Positions 13,621-21,504 of a stretch of DNA of 64,000 nt are shown here, piece after piece. The stretch's first letter is position 1. Each line of letters opens with the position of its first letter. Origin of the DNA: Rhodocyclaceae bacterium. GTDB lineage: Bacteria > Pseudomonadota > Gammaproteobacteria > Burkholderiales > Rhodocyclaceae. A program made the position numbers and the translations under genes. The notes beneath the pieces are model-generated. The model was given only the letters and a program-made list of their open reading frames with translations. It ran no database searches and was not told the origin of the DNA. The stretch is taken from contig JAKLLG010000013.1 of assembly GCA_023150275.1 (NCBI GenBank), forward strand, positions 1-64,000. Direction: 5' to 3'.

Positions 13621-14592
13621 ATGCGGACCAAGCTGCTTTCCGCGCTGACGCTGGGTATCCTGATCGCCGCTGGCACCCTCGGCGCCGATGCCGCGCATGC
13701 CGCGGCCAAGAAGAACAAGCCAGTCGCCAAGAGCGCGACCAAATCGGTGAGCAAGAACTCGGCAACGTCCGCGGCCAAGCCGAAGAAGGCCGCCGTCGCC
13801 GCCGACCAGTGGCATGCGACCCGTCAGCTCGCCGTCGCCTCGACGGCCGCGCTCGTCGTCGAGCAAGGTGGCGCCGAACCGATCTACCAGAAGAACGCCG
13901 ATGTCGTGGTGCCGATCGCTTCGATCACCAAGCTGATGACGGCCATGGTCGTGCTCGACGCGGTGCCGGGGCTGAAAGCGCCGATCGCGATCTCCGATGA
14001 CGACGTCGATTACCTGAAGGGCAGTCGTTCGCGCCTCAATGTTGGCGCCGAACTGGCGCGCGAGGATGCGCTGCTGATTTCCCTGATGTCGTCCGAAAAC
14101 CGCGCCACGCATGCACTCGCGCGCCACTACCCGGGCGGGTTGCCGGCCTTCGTCGAGGCGATGAACCGCAAGGCGATCGAGCTTGGCATGTTCAATACTC
14201 GTTTCGAGGATCCCACCGGCCTCTCCTCGAACAACGTCTCGACCGCCAAGGATCTCGCCAGGATGGTCGTCGCCGCGCATCGCTACCCGCTGATCCGCGA
14301 ATTCTCGACCACCAGCGATGCCAAGATCGAGGTCAGCGGACGGCTGATGGAGTATCGCAACACTAATGCGCTGGTGAAGGCATCCACGTGGGATATCGGC
14401 CTCTCGAAGACCGGCTTCATCCAGGAGGCCGGCAAGTGCCTGGTGATGCAGGCGCGCGTTGCCGAGAAGCCGGTGGTGATCGTGCTGCTCGACTCGCAGG
14501 GCAAGCTGACGCGCATTGGCGACGCCAACCGCATCAAGCGCTGGATGGAAACGACACAGGCTGCCGCCGGCGCGAAAGCTGGCAGGGTCTGA
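13621..14592 (+). CDS. pbpG: D-alanyl-D-alanine endopeptidase (PBP7-like)
   Basis: 323 residues, a periplasmic low-molecular-weight penicillin-binding protein of the S11 peptidase family. It has a cleavable signal peptide (MRTKLLSALTLGILIAAG, cleavage near AHAAA), then a Lys/Ser/Ala-rich linker before the catalytic domain. All three active-site motifs are present: SITK with Ser101 and Lys104, SEN at 158-160, and KTG at 263-265. It cuts D-Ala-meso-DAP crosslinks in peptidoglycan. ATG 13621 has GGAGGA seven bases upstream. The ATG at 13606 lacks such a site. Confidence 0.9.
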   Translation: MRTKLLSALTLGILIAAGTLGADAAHAAAKKNKPVAKSATKSVSKNSATSAAKPKKAAVAADQWHATRQLAVASTAALVVEQGGAEPIYQKNADVVVPIASITKLMTAMVVLDAVPGLKAPIAISDDDVDYLKGSRSRLNVGAELAREDALLISLMSSENRATHALARHYPGGLPAFVEAMNRKAIELGMFNTRFEDPTGLSSNNVSTAKDLARMVVAAHRYPLIREFSTTSDAKIEVSGRLMEYRNTNALVKASTWDIGLSKTGFIQEAGKCLVMQARVAEKPVVIVLLDSQGKLTRIGDANRIKRWMETTQAAAGAKAGRV

Positions 14593-14605
14593 CATCGGGG
14601 GCAAC

Positions 14606-14640
14606 GTAAAAAAGCCGCGGCAGGTCCGCGGCTTTTTTAC
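14606..14640. terminator. bidirectional rho-independent terminator
   Basis: Perfect 15-bp arms (14606-14620 and 14626-14640) with a GC core CCGCGGC flanked by A6 and T6 and a 5-base loop. It sits between the convergent pbpG and IclR genes and can serve both strands. Confidence 0.93.
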
Positions 14641-14656
14641 GTCGGTCGCTGGCGTG

Positions 14657-15442
14657 TCAGCGTGGGCGCGGCTTGACGTAGCCCAGCGCGTGCGAGATCT
14701 CGTCGGCAGTTTCGCGCACCTGCTGCAACCAGTCCGGCCGGTGCCGGTCAACCGGTGCCGACACGGAGAGGCCGGCGATCAGCTTGCCCTCATCGTCGCG
14801 GATCGGCGCCGCCACGCACTTGAGACCGACTTCGGCCTCCTCATTGTCGAAGGCCACGGCATGGCGGCGAATCTTCTCGAGTTCCTTCTCCAGCGCCGTC
14901 AGCGAGGTCAGCGAGGTCGACGTCTTTCCCGGCAGGCCGGTACGTTTGGCGTAAGCACGCACTGACTCCGGCGCGTCTTCCGCAAGAAACAGCTTGCCGA
15001 CCGACGTGAGATGCAAGGGCGCGCGACCGCCGACCAGATAGACCACCCGCACCAGCGAACGACCGCTGGAGGTGCGCTCGATATAGACGATCTCGTCCTC
15101 GTGACGGATGCCGAGATTGATCGCTTCGCCGATGCTTTCGTGCAGTTGCTGCATGAACGGCGCGGCCACGTCGCGGATGTTCAGGCGTGATTTCACCAGA
15201 TTGCCCAGTTCCAGCAGCCGGATACCGAGGCGGTAGGTGCCAGCATCGTGTCGCTCGACGATCCGCGAGCCGGTCATCGCCGCCAGAATGCGGTGCGCCG
15301 TCGACGGATGCAGCCCGGTGGCCAGCGCCAGATGCTTGAGTGCCACCGGCTCCGGCGAGTCCGCCAGCACATCGAGCAGCGCTTTCATGCGCTCGATGAC
15401 CTGGATGGAGTTCTTGTTTTCCTTTTCCTGCTGTTCTGCCAT
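14657..15442 (-). CDS. IclR-family transcriptional regulator
   Basis: 261 residues. An N-terminal winged helix-turn-helix (about 12-75, with ALATGLHPSTAHRILAAM) is followed by the IclR effector-binding domain (about 80-255, with LTSVGKLFLA and GLSVSAPV). ATG 15442 gives the normal family start. Upstream in-frame codons are Arg-rich and unlikely. It is divergent from lutA with 122 bases between starts, so it is probably the local regulator of the lut-type cluster, responding to a small organic acid. That regulatory link is inferred from position only. Confidence 0.85.
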   Translation of the reverse strand: MAEQQEKENKNSIQVIERMKALLDVLADSPEPVALKHLALATGLHPSTAHRILAAMTGSRIVERHDAGTYRLGIRLLELGNLVKSRLNIRDVAAPFMQQLHESIGEAINLGIRHEDEIVYIERTSSGRSLVRVVYLVGGRAPLHLTSVGKLFLAEDAPESVRAYAKRTGLPGKTSTSLTSLTALEKELEKIRRHAVAFDNEEAEVGLKCVAAPIRDDEGKLIAGLSVSAPVDRHRPDWLQQVRETADEISHALGYVKPRPR

Positions 15443-15486
15443 GTATTCCCTGTGGGATTTATCGCTGCCGCCGCCACGCCGACGTC

Positions 15487-15564
15487 TATAATCGCGAGCT
15501 TCGACCGCATTGTTATGCACGGACTTTTGTGCGCCGCGGCATCTTACCATTTCACATTGCGAAA
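15487..15564 (+). promoter_or_regulatory. putative lut-cluster promoter and operator
   Basis: A TATAAT hexamer lies at 15487-15492 with no good -35. A weak inverted repeat TTTC-N7-GAAA (15550-15564) sits directly before the lutA start. IclR proteins bind short palindromes in such positions, but no known IclR box is matched exactly. Confidence 0.3.
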
Positions 15565-16314
15565 ATGAAAGTCGCGCTCTTCGTCACCTGCCTTGTCGAC
15601 CTGATGCGGCCGAGCGTCGGTTTTGCCACGCTGCGCCTGCTCGAAAGCGCCGGTTGCAACGTGCATGTGCCGGAAACGCAGACCTGCTGCGGCCAGCCCG
15701 CCTTCAACTCGGGCGACCGCCAGGCCGCGCTGGCGCTCGCCAGAAAAACGATCGCCGAGTTCGAAGGCTTCGACTATCTGGTGGCCCCCTCCGGTTCGTG
15801 TGCCGACCAGATTCGCACGGCCTACCCCGGCCTCTTCACCGACGACCCCGAGTGGCGCCGCCGCGCCGAGGCACTGGCCGCGCGCAGCTACGAACTGACC
15901 CAGTTCCTCGTCGACGTGCTGAACATCCAGCATGTCCCCGGCGAATTTTCCGGCAGCGTCACCTATCACGATTCCTGTTCCGGCCTGCGCAGCCTCGGCA
16001 TCAAGGCGCAACCGCGCCAGCTGCTGGCGCAGGTGCCCGGCCTCACGCTCCGCGAAATGCCCGAGGCGGAAGCCTGCTGCGGCTTCGGCGGCACCTTCGC
16101 GGTCAAGTTCGGCGACATCTCCGCCGCCATCGCCGAAACGAAATGCACGAATGCACTGGCGGCACGGGCCGATGCCGTCGTTGGTGGCGACCTCGGCTGC
16201 CTGATGAACATCGAAGGCAAGCTGCGCCGCATGGGTGATGAAACAACGCGTGTGCTGCACGTCGCCGAGGTGCTCGCCGGCGCGCCTGCCGCACCTGGCG
16301 GGAAGGCCGGCTGA
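15565..16314 (+). CDS. lutA: lactate utilization protein A (iron-sulfur oxidase subunit, CCG domains)
   Basis: 249 residues with two CCG-type cysteine-rich domains: CCGQPAFNSG at 41-50 and CCGFGGTF beginning at 171. This is the LutA/LldE size and layout. In LutABC-type systems LutA works with LutB and LutC to oxidise L-lactate to pyruvate. The domain is shared with glycolate oxidase GlcF and HdrB subunits. ATG 15565 begins the conserved MKVALFVTC start. The reading frame overlaps lutB by one base (TGATG). Confidence 0.88.
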   Translation: MKVALFVTCLVDLMRPSVGFATLRLLESAGCNVHVPETQTCCGQPAFNSGDRQAALALARKTIAEFEGFDYLVAPSGSCADQIRTAYPGLFTDDPEWRRRAEALAARSYELTQFLVDVLNIQHVPGEFSGSVTYHDSCSGLRSLGIKAQPRQLLAQVPGLTLREMPEAEACCGFGGTFAVKFGDISAAIAETKCTNALAARADAVVGGDLGCLMNIEGKLRRMGDETTRVLHVAEVLAGAPAAPGGKAG

Positions 16315-17759
16315 TGCGCTCGCAGGCCATGTTCTTTCAGCGCCGTTCCGGCGAAGCGCTGGCCGATGCCCGCCTGCGGCGGAATCTCGACGGCCTGCGC
16401 GACAAGTTCGTCGGCATGCGCGCGCGTGCCGTGAGCGCCTACGCGGACCACGGCACCGCGACCGTCCCGAACCCGGATTTCGAAGCGCTGCGCGATGCCG
16501 GCGCTGCGATCCGCGACCGCGTGCTGAAGGATCTCGACGTCTGGCTCGAACTGTTCGAGCACAAGGCCACGCAGCGCGGTGCCCGCGTGCACTGGGCGAA
16601 GGATGGCCGCGAAATCTGCGAGCACGTACTCGCCATCGCCCGCCAGCACGGCATCACCAAGGTCATCAAATCGAAGTCGATGCTCTCGGAAGAAGCGCAG
16701 CTCAATGTCGCGCTCACCGCGGCCGGCATCGAGCCAGTGGAAACCGACCTCGGCGAGTACATCCTGCAGATTTCCGGCAACGAGCCGCCCTCGCACATTC
16801 TTGCGCCAGCCGCGCACAAGAATCTCGATGAAGTCGCCGACCTCTTCGCCGAAAAGCACGGCAAGCCGAAAAAGACAGAAATTCCGGCTCTGACCCGCGA
16901 GGCGCGCGAGGTGTTGCGCGAACACTTCCTCAGCGCCGGCATGGGCATTTCCGGCGGCAATTTCCTGATCGCCGACACCGGCTCGGTGGCACTCGTCACC
17001 AACGAGGGCAACGGCCGCATGGTGACCACGCTGCCCAAGGTGCATGTGGTCATCACCGGCATCGAGAAGATCGTGCCGACGCTGGAGGATTTCGCGACGC
17101 TGATGCGGCTGCTGCCGCGCTCGGCGACCGGGCAGGAAATCTCGAACTACGTGTCGGTGTGCACCGGCACCAAGGGCGAAGCCGATGCCGATGGCCCTGA
17201 GCACACCTACTTCATCCTCGTCGACAACGGTCGCGCCGGACTGGTCGGCAGCGAGTTCCAGGAAATGCTGCGCTGCATTCGCTGCGGCGCCTGCATGAAC
17301 CACTGCCCGGTCTATCAGACCGTCGGCGGTCACGCCTACGGCTGGGTCTACCCCGGCCCCATGGGCTCGGTGCTCACGTCGCTCTACACCGGGCTGGAAA
17401 ACGCCCTCGACCTGCCGCACGCGGCCACGCTGTGCAACCAGTGCGGCGTCGTTTGCCCGGTGCGCATTCCGCTCGCCGAATTGCAGCGCAAACTGCGCGA
17501 AAAGCAGACCGAGCGCCGGCTGCGCCCGTGGACCGAACGAGCGGCCCTGGGCATCTGGGCCTGGGTGGCGCAGCGGCCCGCCCTCTACGCGCTGGCAGCA
17601 AAACTTGGCGTGCGCTACCTGCGCTGGCTCGCCGATGGTCAGAATTACATCAAGGTGCTCGGCCTCGCGCCGGGCTGGACGGCCGGGCGCGATTTCCCGG
17701 CGCCGCAGGAAGGCACCTTTCGCGAACTCTACAAACGAAGACAGGAAAACAGGACATGA
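16314..17759 (+). CDS. lutB: lactate utilization iron-sulfur protein B
   Basis: 481 residues. The N-terminal two thirds is a LUD domain (with GNFLIADTGSVALVTNEGN). A ferredoxin-like segment follows with two cysteine motifs: CIRCGACMNHCPV starting at Cys321, and CNQCGVVCPV starting at Cys374. This composition is LutB/LldF. It is probably a membrane-associated electron-transfer subunit of the lactate oxidase complex with LutA and LutC. The start overlaps the lutA stop by one base and the stop overlaps the next start by 4, so translation is coupled along the cluster. Confidence 0.9.
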   Translation: MRSQAMFFQRRSGEALADARLRRNLDGLRDKFVGMRARAVSAYADHGTATVPNPDFEALRDAGAAIRDRVLKDLDVWLELFEHKATQRGARVHWAKDGREICEHVLAIARQHGITKVIKSKSMLSEEAQLNVALTAAGIEPVETDLGEYILQISGNEPPSHILAPAAHKNLDEVADLFAEKHGKPKKTEIPALTREAREVLREHFLSAGMGISGGNFLIADTGSVALVTNEGNGRMVTTLPKVHVVITGIEKIVPTLEDFATLMRLLPRSATGQEISNYVSVCTGTKGEADADGPEHTYFILVDNGRAGLVGSEFQEMLRCIRCGACMNHCPVYQTVGGHAYGWVYPGPMGSVLTSLYTGLENALDLPHAATLCNQCGVVCPVRIPLAELQRKLREKQTERRLRPWTERAALGIWAWVAQRPALYALAAKLGVRYLRWLADGQNYIKVLGLAPGWTAGRDFPAPQEGTFRELYKRRQENRT

Positions 17760-18361
17760 AGCTCGACGACGGCATCCCCGCCATCCCCCTCTGGATCGAT
17801 GGTCACGCATGGTTCAGCGTGTTCGAGGATTTCATCGACATCCGCGAGGCCAACGGCGCCGTGAACTTCCGCGTACCCCGCTGCGGTGCCGACGAAGCCT
17901 CGCGTGCGCTGGCCTCGGCCCTCGATCTGCAGCCCACGTGGGGCGAGGAAGTCGAACTGCGCGACCAGCTCGTGCAGGCGCTGGCGTCGCTGCTCGACCA
18001 GTTCGGCGGCGATTTCGCGAAGCTGATCGCGCGCGAGACCGGCAAGGAACCCGATGCCGCCCGCGAGGAAGTGGCGCGCGCGGTTGCCGCGCTGCGTGAA
18101 GCCTCCTGCGCGAGCGGCGGCGGCAGCGTGCAGGCGGTCATCAGCGATGCCGCGCACCCGCTGCTGACGGCAGTGGAAGGGCTGACGCGGGCGTGGACCG
18201 TGGGCGACGCCGCCGTCGTCCTCTCCGATGCGCGCGCCCCCTCGGTGCTGTTCGCGCTGTGCGAACTGTCGGCGCGCGCCGAGTTTCCGGCCGGTGCACT
18301 CTGCCTGATCCACGGTGACGCCGGAACGCGCGCGGTACTCGAAAGCGCATTGGGTTCCTGA
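17756..18361 (+). CDS. short aldehyde-dehydrogenase-like protein (N-terminal domain only)
   Basis: 201 residues. The first half has the look of the ALDH N-terminal cofactor-binding region (REANGAVNFRVPRCG, helix with LLDQFGGDFAKLIARETGKEP, then AREEVARAVAALREAS). The second half resembles the part where ALDHs bind NAD (AVVLSDARAPSVL, FPAGALCLIHGDAG). A full ALDH is about 480 residues. The catalytic Cys and Glu region is absent, so it cannot be a normal dehydrogenase. The frame is intact, starts with an ATGA overlap on lutB and ends two bases before the next gene, so it appears maintained rather than decaying. Function is unknown. Confidence 0.7.
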   Translation: MKLDDGIPAIPLWIDGHAWFSVFEDFIDIREANGAVNFRVPRCGADEASRALASALDLQPTWGEEVELRDQLVQALASLLDQFGGDFAKLIARETGKEPDAAREEVARAVAALREASCASGGGSVQAVISDAAHPLLTAVEGLTRAWTVGDAAVVLSDARAPSVLFALCELSARAEFPAGALCLIHGDAGTRAVLESALGS

Positions 18362-18363
18362 GC

Positions 18364-19320
18364 ATGCCGCGCATCGTCTGCCTCGAACGCGACTCGATCA
18401 TTGCCGAGCTGCGCCGGCCTGCCGTGCCGCATGAGTGGGTCGAGTATGCGAAAACAGCACAGGCCGATGCCGAGGCGCGACTCGCCGGCGCAGAGATCGC
18501 CATCGTCAACAAACGGGTACTCGATGCTGGCCTGCTCGCTCGCTTGCCGGCGCTGAAGATGGTGGCGGTTTCCGCCACCGGCACCAACAACGTCGATCTC
18601 GATGCCTGCCGTGCGCGCGGTATCGTCGTCTCCAACATCCGTGGTTATGCGGTGCATACCGTGCCCGAGCACGCCATCGCGCTGATGCTGGCACTGTCGC
18701 GCAACCTGATGGCCTGGCGTGAATCGGTGCAGGCCGGTCGCTGGCAGCAGAGCGAGCAGTTCTGCTATTTCGATCACCCGATCCGCGATCTGCATGGCGC
18801 AACGCTCGCCCTTGTCGGCAGCGGCTCGCTCGGTGACGGCGTTGCGAGACTCGCCGAAGCCTTCGGCATGCGCGTCCTGCGCGCCGAACGCAAGGGCGCG
18901 GCCACTTGCCGCGCCGCCTACACGCCCTTTGCCGAAGCGCTCGCCACGGCCGACGTGGTCTCGCTGCATTGCCCGCTGACGCCGGAAACGCAGCACCTGA
19001 TCGGCGAGGCCGAACTGCGCGCGATGAAGCCATCCGCACTGCTCATCAACACCGCGCGCGGTGGGCTGGTCGATGAAGCCGCGCTGGTCAGGGCGCTGCA
19101 GCAGGGCTGGATCGGCGGCGCCGGTTTCGACGTGCTCTCGAAGGAACCGCCGAGAGACGGCAACCCGCTGCTCGCCCCCGAACTGCTGGCGCAGCCCAAC
19201 TTCCTGCTCACCCCGCACGTCGCGTGGTCCAGCCGGCCAGCGATGCAGGCACTGGCCGATCAGTTGATCGAGAACATCGAGGCGTTCATGCGCGGCGAAG
19301 CGCAAAACCGGGTGGCCTGA
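18364..19320 (+). CDS. D-2-hydroxyacid dehydrogenase (NAD(P)-dependent)
   Basis: 318 residues of the D-isomer-specific 2-hydroxyacid dehydrogenase family. The Rossmann segment is LVGSGSLGDGVARLA (about 155-170), the catalytic Arg is in NTARGGLVDE and the catalytic His in TPHVAWSS near residue 290. ATG/HPVPE-like regions such as SATGTNNVD are also seen. It probably interconverts a 2-oxoacid and its D-2-hydroxyacid (hydroxypyruvate/glycerate, or pyruvate/D-lactate). Placed between lutB and lutC, it may feed or drain the same 2-oxoacid pool. Substrate is inferred. Confidence 0.87.
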   Translation: MPRIVCLERDSIIAELRRPAVPHEWVEYAKTAQADAEARLAGAEIAIVNKRVLDAGLLARLPALKMVAVSATGTNNVDLDACRARGIVVSNIRGYAVHTVPEHAIALMLALSRNLMAWRESVQAGRWQQSEQFCYFDHPIRDLHGATLALVGSGSLGDGVARLAEAFGMRVLRAERKGAATCRAAYTPFAEALATADVVSLHCPLTPETQHLIGEAELRAMKPSALLINTARGGLVDEAALVRALQQGWIGGAGFDVLSKEPPRDGNPLLAPELLAQPNFLLTPHVAWSSRPAMQALADQLIENIEAFMRGEAQNRVA

Positions 19321-19325
19321 ACCGC

Positions 19326-20075
19326 ATGCCGGACTTCAATCTGGATACCGGGAGCCTGCTGCTCGCCGTCATGATCGTCGCGGCGGCACTCCTCTATTCA
19401 TCGGTCGGGCATGGCGGCGCCTCCGGCTATCTGGCGGCGATGGCGCTTTTCGGCGTCGCCCCTGCCGTCATGAAACCCACCGCGCTCGCGCTCAACGTGC
19501 TGGTGTCGCTGATCGCCTTTATCCGCTTCTATCGTGTCGGCGCGTTCTCGTGGCAACTCTTCCTGCCGCTCATCATCGCTTCCGTGCCGATGGCCTATCT
19601 GGGCGGAACGCTCACGCTGCCCGCCGAATACTATCGGCCGGTCGTCGGCCTCGTACTGCTCTACGCCGCGTGGCGCTTCTTCGCCACCGCACGCAGCGGC
19701 GACTACCCGCTGGCATCGCCATCGCGCGCCGTCCTCGTCGGTACCGGCGCCGCGCTGGGCCTGCTCTCGGGGCTCACCGGCGTCGGTGGCGGCATCTTCC
19801 TCAGCCCGTTGCTGCTCTATCTGCGCTGGGCGCCGATCAAGACGATCTCCGGCATCTCCGCCGCCTTCATTCTCGCCAACTCGATTGCCGGGCTCGCCGG
19901 CGTGCTCAGCAAGGGCGCCACCCTGCCGTCGGCCTTGCCGCTGTGGGCCGCTGCGGCTGTCATCGGCGGGCTGATCGGCGCGGAATACGGCAGTCGTCGC
20001 CTCGGCAACGCGATGATCCAGAAACTGCTGGCCGCGGTGCTCGTCATCGCCGGCCTCAAGATGGTGCTCTCATGA
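19326..20075 (+). CDS. TSUP (TauE/SafE) family permease
   Basis: 249 residues with about eight hydrophobic segments and the two family signatures: the N-terminal SSVGHGGASGYL and the mid-protein LLSGLTGVGGGIFLSPLLL. TSUP members move sulfite, sulfonates or other small organic anions across the inner membrane. Its position in the lut-type cluster suggests a carrier for the cluster's acid substrate or product. It starts six bases after the hydroxyacid dehydrogenase and overlaps lutC by 4 bases, so it belongs to the operon. Confidence 0.85.
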   Translation: MPDFNLDTGSLLLAVMIVAAALLYSSVGHGGASGYLAAMALFGVAPAVMKPTALALNVLVSLIAFIRFYRVGAFSWQLFLPLIIASVPMAYLGGTLTLPAEYYRPVVGLVLLYAAWRFFATARSGDYPLASPSRAVLVGTGAALGLLSGLTGVGGGIFLSPLLLYLRWAPIKTISGISAAFILANSIAGLAGVLSKGATLPSALPLWAAAAVIGGLIGAEYGSRRLGNAMIQKLLAAVLVIAGLKMVLS

Positions 20076-20737
20076 CCAGTCGCAACGACATCCTCGCCCG
20101 CGTCCGCGCCAATCTTGGTGTTGCCGCCGAAAGCGATGCGGCCGCTGCGGAACGCCGGCAGCGTGCGCTGGCCACGCTGGCGGCACGCAGCGAAGGGCCG
20201 CGGCCGCGGATCAGCGGCGATCTAGCGCAGCGCTTTGCAGACAAGTCGATGGCCATGGCCTCGACGCTGGCGCGCGTGGCTACGCTGGCACAGGTGCCGT
20301 CCGCCGTTGCCGCCTACCTCGCCGGACTGGCGCTGCCATCGCGCGCCGTCTGCTGGCCCGCGTTTGCTGCGCTCGACTGGCGCGAGGCGGGGCTCGACAT
20401 CGCTGCGCGGCCCGCGCACGGCGACGATCTCGTCGGCATCACCGGCTGCTTTTGCGCCATTGCCGAAACCGGCACCTTGATGCTCGCCTCCGGCCCCGAT
20501 ACCGCGGCTACCACCAGCCTGCTGCCGGAAACGCACATTGCCATCGTGCCGCAGTCGCGCATCATGCCGGTGATGGAAGCGGGCTTCGCCTTGCTGCGGG
20601 CAGAGCAGGGCGACGATCTGCCGCGTGCCGTCAATTTCGTTTCCGGGCCGTCACGCACCGGCGATATCGAGCAGACCATCGTGCTCGGCGCGCATGGGCC
20701 GTATCGTGTACATCTGATCTTGGTGACAGGCGCCTGA
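20072..20737 (+). CDS. lutC: lactate utilization protein C
   Basis: 221 residues, a single LUD domain as in LutC/LldG. The core motif ITGCFCAIAETGTLMLASGPDT and the C-terminal SGPSRTGDIEQTIVLGAHGP are characteristic. It is the third subunit of the LutABC lactate oxidation system. In this cluster it is separated from lutB by three other genes, but the ATGA overlap with the TSUP gene keeps it in the same transcript. Confidence 0.9.
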   Translation: MTSRNDILARVRANLGVAAESDAAAAERRQRALATLAARSEGPRPRISGDLAQRFADKSMAMASTLARVATLAQVPSAVAAYLAGLALPSRAVCWPAFAALDWREAGLDIAARPAHGDDLVGITGCFCAIAETGTLMLASGPDTAATTSLLPETHIAIVPQSRIMPVMEAGFALLRAEQGDDLPRAVNFVSGPSRTGDIEQTIVLGAHGPYRVHLILVTGA

Positions 20738-20746
20738 GCTCTCTCT

Positions 20747-20766
20747 CCCTTTCCCGTTTGAAAGGG
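20747..20766 (+). terminator. weak hairpin after lutC
   Basis: A 7-bp perfect stem CCCTTTC/GAAAGGG (20747-20753 and 20760-20766) lies 10 bases after the lutC stop, followed by a partly T-rich run ending in TTTTTT. It is a plausible but weak end of the lut transcript. Confidence 0.45.
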
Positions 20767-20975
20767 ACCATGTTTCGGTTTTTTCGAAGCAACGCTAAAC
20801 CCGTGCAGGGTTTATCTCCCGGCGACGAGACGGTACCCTTTCCAAGCTGATCCGGCATGCGAACCATCGCAATCGCGCCGGAAAGACGCCGAGTTTTTCT
20901 CGCGCAAACCCGGAGCCAATTCTGCAAGCCCGGGGTAGGTTTCAATCGATGGGCATCCTTGCCCCGGGAGAGCAA

Positions 20976-21308
20976 ATGGAAATCCGGATTCGTGCCAAAG
21001 GCCTGCCGGGGGCGGCTGCGGTGCGCCAGTTTGCGGCGCACACGGTGGGCGGCATGTTGCAGCCCTTCGGCGAGGTGGTCGGCAGCGTCGAGGTTCAACT
21101 CACGGATACCAACGGCCCCGATCGCGGCGGGATCGACAAGCTGTGCCGGGCGGTGATTCGTCTGCGCGACAATTCCCTGTTCGTGGTCGAGGAACTCGGC
21201 ACCGATGTCCGCCGGGTGATCGAGCGCACCGCTCTGCGCATTCGCGACGGTCTCGCCGAGCAGGGGAAGCGGCGCGGACGAGGCCTGCACGTCATCGTCT
21301 CGGCCTGA
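20976..21308 (+). CDS. RaiA/HPF-family ribosome-associated protein
   Basis: 110 residues with the beta-alpha-beta-beta-beta-alpha pattern of hibernation-promoting factors: an initial strand MEIRIRAKGLP, a helix, SVEVQLTDTNGPDRGGIDK, then strands and a C-terminal helix rich in Arg. It lacks the long C-terminal extension of dimerising HPFs, so it is like short HPF or YfiA. It may bind the ribosomal A/P sites or act in stress. ATG 20976 has GGGAG at 20966-20970. A start at 20949 is possible but lacks support. Confidence 0.7.
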   Translation: MEIRIRAKGLPGAAAVRQFAAHTVGGMLQPFGEVVGSVEVQLTDTNGPDRGGIDKLCRAVIRLRDNSLFVVEELGTDVRRVIERTALRIRDGLAEQGKRRGRGLHVIVSA

Positions 21309-21504
21309 TCGGCGCCCGTAGCCCGCCGTTCTTTCGATGTACCGTGACGGCTGCTGAAACGCAGGCCGGCTTTTCGGTACCATAGGGCCGCTGGCCAGTT
21401 TGCGGCGAGCGCAACTGCAGGCGTGACGGAAGGGTGGTCGCAACGACGGCCGGCCATCCGTCGATTCGGGATCGGATGCCAGAGAAAGGGCGCAGCACCT
21501 CGCA

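Noticed and set aside
20770..20850. 26-codon frame starting MFRFFRSNAKP with a possible RBS
   Set aside because: Very short, overlaps the hairpin region after lutC and resembles no known small protein.
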